A stretch of DNA of 5,310 bases from the NCBI GenBank assembly GCA_016929465.1, contig JAFGIT010000173.1, positions 1 through 5,310 on the forward strand. The letters are read 5' to 3'. The translations under genes and the position numbers were made by a program. Positions 1 through 4,745 of this stretch are shown here, one piece after another. A model generated the notes under the pieces. It was not told the origin of the DNA, did not search any database, and was given only the letters and a program-made list of their open reading frames with translations. How positions within the stretch are numbered: the first letter of the stretch is position 1; each line of letters begins with the position of its first letter. Source of the DNA: JAFGIT01 sp016929465 [NCBI: Candidatus Coatesbacteria bacterium] (GTDB taxonomy: Bacteria > B130-G9).

Positions 1-551
1 AGCCCCCAGGGTTCCCAGCAAGACCTGGGCATCACGGATACATCTCTGAACTCATCATGCGCATTCTTGGGCCGATCTCCCCCGCGGAGCGTCTGAACCA
101 CGCGAATGATCTCTCCGCGCTTCTCAAAACCCGCCGCAATTAGCGGCTCATAACCAAAGTATGATACGAGTGGATTCGTTGCCACAAACAAATGCGCTCC
201 AGGGACCAGAACTCGCATTAACTCGTTTCCAAAGGCGGCGAAGAATGCCCGCAAATCATCCCTGTCCCTTTCAGTAAGAACGGTGAATCTGGGTAGAGGA
301 TTCCGCTGACAGCCATCGAAGGAAGGAGGAATCCGCCAGACCCCTCCATTACCGTTTCTTTTCTTTGCAAGCTCTTCAGTGCTATATTCGATCAATCCAT
401 ACGGCGGGTCGGTTACAACGGCGTGGATTGAGTTGGACGCCGCCTCGTGTAACCAAGTAAATGCGTCCGCGTTGAATATCTTGTATGGTCCGAGATGCCC
501 CGAGATGGTTTCTATAACGCGCAATTGAGTCTGCAAAGCCATTTCACTCAT
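1..551 (-). CDS. Site-specific DNA methyltransferase (N4/N6 class), N-terminal part only
   Basis: This reading frame starts at ATG 551 and stays open to the left edge, giving 183 residues of a longer protein. It carries TDPPYG at residues 47-52, the DPPY catalytic motif (motif IV) of SAM-dependent methyltransferases that methylate the exocyclic amino group of adenine or cytosine in DNA. DPPY near the N-terminus with no FxGxG motif before it suggests a beta-type order, with the SAM-binding motif expected in the missing C-terminal half. Later blocks LVPGAHLFVATNP (115-127) and SVMPRSCWEPWG (172-183) resemble the N-4/N-6 DNA methylase family. The start is favoured because an in-frame TGA lies seven codons upstream and GGGTGG (559-564) sits 7 bases before the ATG; a second ATG at 542 is possible. 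No restriction endonuclease is visible in the window, so whether it is an orphan or part of a restriction-modification pair cannot be told. Target base and site are unknown. Confidence 0.88.
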   Translation of the reverse strand, partial: MSEMALQTQLRVIETISGHLGPYKIFNADAFTWLHEAASNSIHAVVTDPPYGLIEYSTEELAKKRNGNGGVWRIPPSFDGCQRNPLPRFTVLTERDRDDLRAFFAAFGNELMRVLVPGAHLFVATNPLVSYFGYEPLIAAGFEKRGEIIRVVQTLRGGDRPKNAHDEFRDVSVMPRSCWEPWG

Positions 552-667
552 TTGCAGGCCACCCTGAAATCAATCATGTCTGCACCTCTAACCACCACAA
601 CACCATGCTTGATCCTGCAGTCGAATTCAAGACATGAGGCTATCAGATTCTCCCGGGTGCCAATCAA
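548..667 (-). CDS. Possible 39-codon ORF between exchanger and methyltransferase
   Basis: This is a low-confidence small ORF filling the gap between two minus-strand genes. Read from a TTG at 667-665, which overlaps the exchanger stop codon, it encodes about 39 residues (LIGTRENLIASC near the start, ending DMIDFRVACK). Its TGA at 548-550 overlaps the methyltransferase ATG in an ATGA arrangement typical of translational coupling. The C-terminal part reads like plausible protein (VVVVRGADMIDFRV). Against it, the start is not ATG, no well-spaced ribosome binding site is visible, and the same frame continues upstream antiparallel to nothing but as an out-of-frame shadow of the exchanger. I recognise no family. 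It may be the remnant of an eroded gene or simply chance. Confidence 0.2.
   Translation of the reverse strand: MIGTRENLIASCLEFDCRIKHGVVVVRGADMIDFRVACK
559..564 (-). promoter_or_regulatory. Ribosome binding site of the methyltransferase
   Basis: GGGTGG on the minus strand lies 7 bases before ATG 551 and supports that start over the in-frame ATG at 542. The spacing equals that of GGATGG before the HDOD gene and before the short ORF ahead of rsmA. Confidence 0.5.
574..637. repeat. 8-bp inverted repeat in the exchanger-methyltransferase gap
   Basis: TCATGTCT at 574-581 is matched by its reverse complement AGACATGA at 630-637, with 48 bp between the arms. Inside the loop lies a second short dyad, CTTGA (609-613) against TCAAG (627-631). 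An 8-bp match in a gap of this size is only mildly unlikely by chance, so a regulatory role upstream of the methyltransferase is a guess. Confidence 0.3.
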
Positions 668-1743
668 GGCCCCGAAGGGCCGCCTCCGAAGAAGAACACG
701 AGCGCCCAGCCATAGAGCCATAGCAGCACGATCGTGATCGAGATCGGCAAATGCCCGAAGCCCACGAAAAGGGGCCTGAACTTCGAGCTCAAGATAAAAA
801 TCACGCTGATCAGGATGACTATCGTCCCGGTCGCAAGGTGAATTGCTCCTATATTCGCCAGAATTGGGCCCCCGGTATAGAAAACGTCCGCAAGGAAGAT
901 GGTGGCGAGGTTGAAGATGTTGCTGCCAAAGACGTTGCCGATCGCCATGTCCATCGACCCCATTCTTATCGCTGCGAAGCACACCGTGAACTCCGGCAGC
1001 GAAGTCGCGACCGCAAGAAAGAAAGTGCCGATGACGCTCTGGCCCAATATCAGCTGTGTCCCGAACAGGTTTATGGGCTTCTCGGCAAGGATGTCCCCCA
1101 AGATCACCATCCGCCAGCCAGCCCCAACAATCACTGCTGAAAATAGGGCGAATTTGACGCTCGCATTAAGCAACTTCTCGTCTTTATAGGATTCCTCGGC
1201 CGCCTGCGCCGATGAATTGCTCTTCCTCTCGTACACGAAAAGCAAATACATCGATAGCAGATAGACCGCCACCAGAGTGATGCTGCAGAGGCCAATCGGG
1301 ATATTCGCCAGGCTGAATTCTTGGAGCGACATCTTGTCTCGCGCTACTCGATAGAGCACTATCGCGACGATCGCCACCGACATTATGAGCTGGTTCAGTC
1401 CGCACGAGAGTATATGCCCCTTGTTCTCATCGTTCCATCTGGCAAGTCGCGGCATTGCCACGCCGAGGATACCGAGTATCGCAAGATTGAATAGGTTGCT
1501 GCCGAAGAGGTTGCCAACGGCCATATCAGGGGCGCCTATTGCTCCTGCGGTGCAGCTCGTGATTAGCTCTGGCATCGAGGTGACCGCGGCGAGCAGCACA
1601 AGGCCAATCCAGGTGCTGCCTATTTTGAGCTTCTCGCCAATTATGTCCCCAAGACGAGATAGCTTCATCCCTGATAGGACAATCAGAGCGCCGCAGACCA
1701 AAAACTGCGTCCAGAGTAGATTACTATTAAGCCAGGCTTGCAT
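664..1743 (-). CDS. CaCA-family sodium/calcium (cation) exchanger
   Basis: This is an inner-membrane antiporter of the Ca2+:cation antiporter superfamily (YrbG/NCX_Mj type), about 359 residues, which exchanges Ca2+ or a related cation for Na+ or H+. The two inverted alpha repeats are clear. Alpha-1 has ATSMPE-like AVTSMPELITS (53-63) followed by GNLFGSNLFN (77-86); alpha-2 has ATSLPEF (246-252) followed by GNVFGSNIFN (269-278). The ion-binding glutamates E59 and E251 and the GSN turns are intact. A hydrophilic stretch at about 172-195, rich in E, K and S, separates the two halves as the short cytosolic loop; around ten hydrophobic segments are expected, as in the family. A longer frame runs to TTG 1821, but that TTG is the -35 box of the likely promoter, so the start must lie downstream. 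ATG 1743 has TGGG(G) 6 bases upstream; the adjacent ATG 1746 is equally possible. The methyltransferase follows in the same direction after 112 bp. Confidence 0.95.
   Translation of the reverse strand: MQAWLNSNLLWTQFLVCGALIVLSGMKLSRLGDIIGEKLKIGSTWIGLVLLAAVTSMPELITSCTAGAIGAPDMAVGNLFGSNLFNLAILGILGVAMPRLARWNDENKGHILSCGLNQLIMSVAIVAIVLYRVARDKMSLQEFSLANIPIGLCSITLVAVYLLSMYLLFVYERKSNSSAQAAEESYKDEKLLNASVKFALFSAVIVGAGWRMVILGDILAEKPINLFGTQLILGQSVIGTFFLAVATSLPEFTVCFAAIRMGSMDMAIGNVFGSNIFNLATIFLADVFYTGGPILANIGAIHLATGTIVILISVIFILSSKFRPLFVGFGHLPISITIVLLWLYGWALVFFFGGGPSGP
668..681 (-). other. Perfect cUUCGg tetraloop hairpin at the end of the exchanger gene
   Basis: On the minus strand GGCCC (681-677), loop TTCG (676-673), GGGCC (672-668) forms a 5-bp all-GC stem closed by a C-G pair around UUCG, one of the most stable RNA tetraloops. 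It lies in the last codons of the exchanger, ending one base before the TGA. It is followed by TTGATTGG rather than a run of T, so it does not look like a complete intrinsic terminator. It could protect the 3' end, weaken read-through into the methyltransferase, or be incidental in a GGGPSGP tail. Confidence 0.5.
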
Positions 1744-1792
1744 CATCAGCCCCAGTCGAGTTACGATTCCTGCATAGGTGAGTTTTGGCCGG

Positions 1793-1821
1793 ATAATATG
1801 CGCCTTGAGCTCGCAAGTCAA
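1793..1821 (-). promoter_or_regulatory. Sigma70-type promoter of the exchanger gene
   Basis: On the minus strand TTGACT (1821-1816) and TATTAT (1798-1793) are separated by exactly 17 bp. Each box matches the housekeeping consensus at five of six positions. Transcription would start near 1786, leaving a leader of roughly 40 bases before ATG 1743. A dyad CTTGA (1804-1808) / TCAAG (1818-1822) spans the -35 box and most of the spacer, a possible operator position. The placement rules out the upstream TTG at 1821 as the exchanger start. Confidence 0.7.
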
Positions 1822-1854
1822 GATTCAGGGGGAACTCGATGGGATGGAAATGTG

Positions 1855-1923
1855 ATGTGGGACCTCGGATTCATGGAGAGTGTAATGGCGATAACGAGCC
1901 TTATAGTGGGCGCTTCCCCGTAA
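1855..1923 (+). CDS. Possible 22-codon leader ORF ahead of rsmA
   Basis: ATG 1855 opens a frame of 22 codons (starting MWDLGFMESV, ending LIVGASP) whose TAA at 1921-1923 is one base before the rsmA ATG at 1925. GGATGG at 1842-1847 lies 7 bases upstream of its ATG, the same hexamer and spacing seen before the HDOD gene. rsmA itself has no convincing ribosome binding site (only AGTGGG too far upstream), so re-initiation after this ORF could feed rsmA translation. The peptide has a moderately hydrophobic C-terminal half but matches nothing I recognise. The frame also extends upstream antisense to the exchanger start, which is a sign it might be chance. Confidence 0.3.
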   Translation: MWDLGFMESVMAITSLIVGASP

Positions 1924-1924
1924 T

Positions 1925-2758
1925 ATGACTCAGAATATCGCCCCCAAAAGGTCGCTCGGACAAGTCTTCCTGAAGGACCAGAACATCCTCGAGAAGATCG
2001 CCGCACTCGTCGAGCCGAATGGCAAGGTCATCATAGAGATAGGCGCTGGAGACGGCCGTCTTACAAATTGCCTCGCGAAGTCTGCTGAGACCGTTTACGC
2101 GGTCGAGTTGGATCGTGGATTGTTCGAGCGGCTGAAGTCCAGGTTCGAAGGCGCCGGGAATGTCCACCTCTTCTGTTTGGACGCAAGAAAGCTCGATCTC
2201 CGCGACCCCGCCTTCGCTCCCCACGCACACCGGAGATTCACCGTTGTGGGCAACTTGCCGTACTGCTCTTTTGTGCATATATTGCTCGGACTGATGCGGC
2301 AATTGGACAGGATTGATGAGATTCAGGTGATGGGGCAAAAAGAGGTTGCGGATAGGCTCATGGCCCAGCCGAACGCGAGTGATTACGGACGGTTGTCGGT
2401 GATTGTGCAGGCGATGGCCGAGGTGAAGAGAATTCTTCCGGTCCCACCGACAGCCTTTTGGCCTAGGCCAAAGGTGGATTCGTTGGTAGTGGGAATAATA
2501 CCCAAGGAGCCGCCATTCAATTCAGCCGAGGAACTGGCGGGATTCGACAAATTCGTTTCCGCCGCCTTCTCACACAGGAGAAAGATAATGCTGAATTCGC
2601 TCTCTCAGAGCGCCCTTCGAGACAAACTCCCCCATGTGGAAGCATTCCTCGAGGAGATGGGCATTCCCAAGAGCTGCAGAGCGCAGGAGATAGACGTGAC
2701 CGGATATATCTCGCTTTTTGCGCGACTCGCCTGTATAGAGAAGAATGATGCAAAATGA
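1925..2758 (+). CDS. rsmA: 16S rRNA (adenine1518-N6/adenine1519-N6)-dimethyltransferase RsmA (KsgA)
   Basis: RsmA dimethylates two adjacent adenines in the 3'-terminal helix 45 loop of 16S rRNA using SAM, a late step of small-subunit assembly in the cytoplasm. The 277-residue length is normal. The family blocks appear in order: KRSLGQVFLKDQNIL (8-22), SAM-binding EIGAGDGRLT (38-47), acidic AVELD (59-63), D86, catalytic NLPY (110-113), QKEVADRL (138-145), YGRLSVIVQ (154-162), FWPRPKVDS (178-186) and FSHRRK (215-220) in the C-terminal helical domain. Small deviations are V14 where most homologues have H or N (GQHFL), and CSF after NLPY where N/Y-I-S/T is usual. ATG 1925 is secure as the most upstream start because an in-frame TAG lies at 1904-1906. 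It lacks a good Shine-Dalgarno and follows a short ORF by one base; its 3' end overlaps the next gene by 14 bp. Confidence 0.96.
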   Translation: MTQNIAPKRSLGQVFLKDQNILEKIAALVEPNGKVIIEIGAGDGRLTNCLAKSAETVYAVELDRGLFERLKSRFEGAGNVHLFCLDARKLDLRDPAFAPHAHRRFTVVGNLPYCSFVHILLGLMRQLDRIDEIQVMGQKEVADRLMAQPNASDYGRLSVIVQAMAEVKRILPVPPTAFWPRPKVDSLVVGIIPKEPPFNSAEELAGFDKFVSAAFSHRRKIMLNSLSQSALRDKLPHVEAFLEEMGIPKSCRAQEIDVTGYISLFARLACIEKNDAK

Positions 2759-3551
2759 TGAGAGAATGATATCAATGAGTGAAGAGCAAAGAGCTGGTTC
2801 AGCAGTTCTCCTATTCTCCGGTGGGCTTGACTCCACTCTGGCGGCCACCGTGCTGGCGAAGGAGTTCGAGAAGGTTCATCTGCTCTCGATCTCCCGTGGA
2901 TATGGACACACCAAGATAGAAAGAACCGCTCGACGATACGAAGAGCTGAAGGACCGGTTCGACGAGGATGTGTTCTTCCACAAAATAGTGCACGCAAAGG
3001 ACCTTTTTCGCCGTGTGATCCTCCGGACGCTGCTCAGGGACATTGTCAAATACAAGGGCCTATTCGTGATATGCGTCGGATGCAAGCTAGTAATGCACAC
3101 CGTCGGCGCAATCTACTGCCTCGAAAATGGAATCCGAAATATCGCGGATGGGGCGTCGGGCGCGACCGAGTGGATGTCCGACCAGGCCTCGGTGACGCTG
3201 GAAGGATACCGCCAATTACACGCGGAGTTCGGCATCGGCTACTCGAATCCGGTTGTCCAGATCACGGATAGAGAACATGAGCGGGAATCGCTGAAGGAAC
3301 TCGGAATAACCACCGGACGTAAGGTCGCCGGGCGGGATCTCGGTACCCAGCCAGTCTGCCTCTATGGGGACGCACTTATATTCTTAAGAGAGGCACTATT
3401 TAAGGTCTCCATCCCGGTATCCGATAAAGCTATAGCAGATTATATAGCTGAAAAAACGCCGATTTTGATCAGCCACATCTACGAGCATCTAGATCTCTCG
3501 GGGCAAGATGTAGCAGCCGAAATCGAACGATCATGCAAAAACGACGAGTAG
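2745..3551 (+). CDS. PP-loop ATP pyrophosphatase, possible Fe-S dependent tRNA thiolase-like enzyme
   Basis: This 268-residue protein belongs to the N-type ATP pyrophosphatases, which adenylate a substrate and release pyrophosphate. The PP-loop SGGLDS is at residues 25-30 behind a hydrophobic strand (AVLLF), the position expected for an N-terminal nucleotide-binding domain. CVGC (110-113) is followed by KLVMHTVGAIYCLENGI and IADGAS (133-138), then GTQPVC with Cys 205. CxxC plus a distal Cys about 90 residues later is the layout of [4Fe-4S] sulfur-transfer enzymes TtcA and TtuA, but the surrounding sequence does not match those, nor QueC, MnmA, ThiI or LarE as I know them. Function is therefore open; RNA or cofactor thiolation is an inference. 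The frame overlaps rsmA by 14 bp, implying co-transcription and coupling. ATGs at 2745, 2748, 2766 and 2775 all lack a clear ribosome binding site; 2775 would put the PP-loop about 14 residues from the start, also plausible. Confidence 0.85.
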   Translation: MMQNDERMISMSEEQRAGSAVLLFSGGLDSTLAATVLAKEFEKVHLLSISRGYGHTKIERTARRYEELKDRFDEDVFFHKIVHAKDLFRRVILRTLLRDIVKYKGLFVICVGCKLVMHTVGAIYCLENGIRNIADGASGATEWMSDQASVTLEGYRQLHAEFGIGYSNPVVQITDREHERESLKELGITTGRKVAGRDLGTQPVCLYGDALIFLREALFKVSIPVSDKAIADYIAEKTPILISHIYEHLDLSGQDVAAEIERSCKNDE

Positions 3552-3597
3552 TTCATATAGCTGATTCCGAATTCGAATGTATTAATCAGACCATGAA
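3552..3597 (+). other. Nested inverted repeat filling the PP-loop/HDOD gap
   Basis: Starting on the base after the PP-loop stop codon, TTCAT (3552-3556) pairs with ATGAA (3593-3597), and inside it CTGATT (3561-3566) pairs with AATCAG (3584-3589). The loop holds the 8-bp palindrome CGAATTCG (3568-3575). The structure is AT-rich, has internal loops and no T-run, so it is not a good intrinsic terminator; an operator or a weak RNA hairpin before the HDOD ribosome binding site is possible. I found no convincing -35/-10 pair here. Confidence 0.35.
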
Positions 3598-3604
3598 TAT
3601 TTCT

Positions 3605-3610
3605 GGATGG
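3605..3610 (+). promoter_or_regulatory. Ribosome binding site of the HDOD gene, decides its start
   Basis: GGATGG lies 7 bases before ATG 3618. A GTG two codons earlier (3612) is in frame but would leave only 1 base between the hexamer and the start, so ATG 3618 is preferred. Confidence 0.6.
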
Positions 3611-3617
3611 TGTGACA

Positions 3618-4682
3618 ATGCTTTTTAGATGTGATCATTGTGGTGTGGAATTCCACGCGGACCCGAGCAAGATCCCAAATCCAAACGTCAAATTCAAATG
3701 CATCAAATGCAAGATAGGCCAATTGACGTTTGTGCCAAAGGAAGGCGACTCCGAGCAGGACTCTGAAGAGAGAGAGGCTGCCATTCGGCCCGGCACGAAG
3801 AAGGACCCCAAGAGAGCTATCCCGACGAATCCGAACGAAGCGAGAAAGATGCTCACTCAGATTAAGGAGCTTCCGAGCCTGCCATTCGTCGCAACCAAGC
3901 TCATGGAACTGACCGCCTTGCCGACCACCACGATGAAGCAGATGGAAGAGGTCATACTGAAGGACTCTGCGCTAGTATCCAAGGTACTGAGATATTCGAA
4001 TTCGGGACTTTATGGCCGAGCCGGCCAAATAACGAGTATGACCGATGCGCTGGTCCTCCTTGGATTCTCCACCATAAAGACAATTGTCATCGCGTCCTCG
4101 GTGAAGAGCATGCACGCCCCGAATGCGAGGGGCTATTGCGCCGAAGGAAAGACACTCTGGGCACATTCCGTGGAAGCAGCAGTCGCGGCGCGACTACTTG
4201 CCAAATTGAGGAACAAGGCCCTCGTCGAAGAGGCATTCATCGTCGGCCTCTTACATGACATCGGAAAGAGCATAATCGGGATCAAACTCCCGGACGTGGT
4301 GCGCAACCTCGTCGCGCTCAGAAAGGGGAACGAACTCACTTTCGACGAGATCGAGATCCGCATACTCGGGATAGGACACTCCGAATTAGGTGCGATACTC
4401 TGCAAGAAGTGGAACATCCCAGATATCCTGGAGAAAGCTATCTTTCATCATCACAGCCCGAACCTGAATAAGAAGGAACCGTTCCTATCTCATGTCGCGA
4501 TGATCTCCGATGCAATCTCCTATTACCTATCGACACCGTCCGTAGATCAGCCAGAAAGGGAAGCCGAAATACTCGAACTGGAATCGAGCAAGTTCCTGGA
4601 ACTCGACAGGGATTCCTTCAGAGATATTGCCATAGAGACCCAGGAAACCATCGACAGGGACCGGAAGAACCTCGACCTATAA
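3618..4682 (+). CDS. Zinc-ribbon/HDOD-domain signalling protein
   Basis: This is a 354-residue soluble protein with two domains. Residues 5-31 form an MJ0042-like zinc ribbon (C5xxC8 then C28xxC31, with F12 and IP at 19-20). A charged linker (about 42-72, rich in E, K, P) leads to an HDOD domain from about 80 to 310. HDOD is a relative of HD-type phosphohydrolases used in bacterial signalling, cell-cycle and stress or motility control. Typical HDOD blocks are visible: ELPSLPFVATKLMEL (84-98), SALVSKVLRYSNS (117-129), ALVLLGF (144-150), LWAHS (180-184), FIVGLLHDIGK (207-217), GHSELGAILCKKW (253-265) and FHHHSP (276-281). H183, H213-D214, H254, H277-279 and D298 keep the pattern of metal ligands, so catalytic or metal-binding activity is conceivable though many HDOD proteins are inactive. 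It lies 66 bp after the PP-loop gene in the same direction and may share its transcript; it converges on the LemA gene. Confidence 0.92.
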   Translation: MLFRCDHCGVEFHADPSKIPNPNVKFKCIKCKIGQLTFVPKEGDSEQDSEEREAAIRPGTKKDPKRAIPTNPNEARKMLTQIKELPSLPFVATKLMELTALPTTTMKQMEEVILKDSALVSKVLRYSNSGLYGRAGQITSMTDALVLLGFSTIKTIVIASSVKSMHAPNARGYCAEGKTLWAHSVEAAVAARLLAKLRNKALVEEAFIVGLLHDIGKSIIGIKLPDVVRNLVALRKGNELTFDEIEIRILGIGHSELGAILCKKWNIPDILEKAIFHHHSPNLNKKEPFLSHVAMISDAISYYLSTPSVDQPEREAEILELESSKFLELDRDSFRDIAIETQETIDRDRKNLDL

Positions 4683-4693
4683 GAGAGTTCGCT

Positions 4694-4715
4694 GGGCAGC
4701 ACGGGCTGCTCCCGT
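4694..4715. other. Two mutually exclusive hairpins in the convergent HDOD/LemA gap
   Basis: GCAGC (4696-4700) can pair with GCTGC (4705-4709) around ACGG, extendable by a G-U and a G-C pair (4694-4695 with 4710-4711). Alternatively ACGGG (4701-4705) pairs with CCCGT (4711-4715) around CTGCT. The two use the same bases and cannot coexist. Position between converging genes suggests a bidirectional transcription end, but neither strand has a T-run after the stem. Confidence 0.35.
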
Positions 4716-4745
4716 CGCCATAGGTCGCAGCTACAATCCGAAGCG

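Noticed and set aside
612-667. Weak promoter candidates for the methyltransferase (TTGAAT or TTGATT as -35)
   Set aside because: The matching -10 hexamers (CATGGT, GATAGC) agree with consensus at only about half the positions.
548-982. A 144-residue minus-strand ORF reaching into the exchanger gene
   Set aside because: Most of it is an out-of-frame shadow of the exchanger; only the last 39 codons lie in the gap and are listed separately at low confidence.
751-1777. Plus-strand ORFs opposite the exchanger (751-1140, 899-1189, 1385-1777)
   Set aside because: They are antisense shadows of a clear membrane-protein gene, rich in R, P and S, with no recognisable motifs.
1792-1797. Plus-strand GATAAT as a -10 box for rsmA
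   Set aside because: It overlaps the minus-strand -10 box and no acceptable -35 lies 16-18 bp upstream.
1744-1821. N-terminal extension of the exchanger from TTG 1821
   Set aside because: The TTG is part of the TTGACT -35 box, the extension contains the -10 box, and the residues before ATG 1743/1746 are hydrophilic and unlike the start of CaCA proteins.
1902-1907. TATAGT as a -10 box just before rsmA
   Set aside because: No -35-like hexamer at a suitable distance, and the leader would be only about a dozen bases.
1901-2338. Minus-strand ORF opposite rsmA
   Set aside because: It is fully antisense to a strongly conserved gene and shows no family signature.
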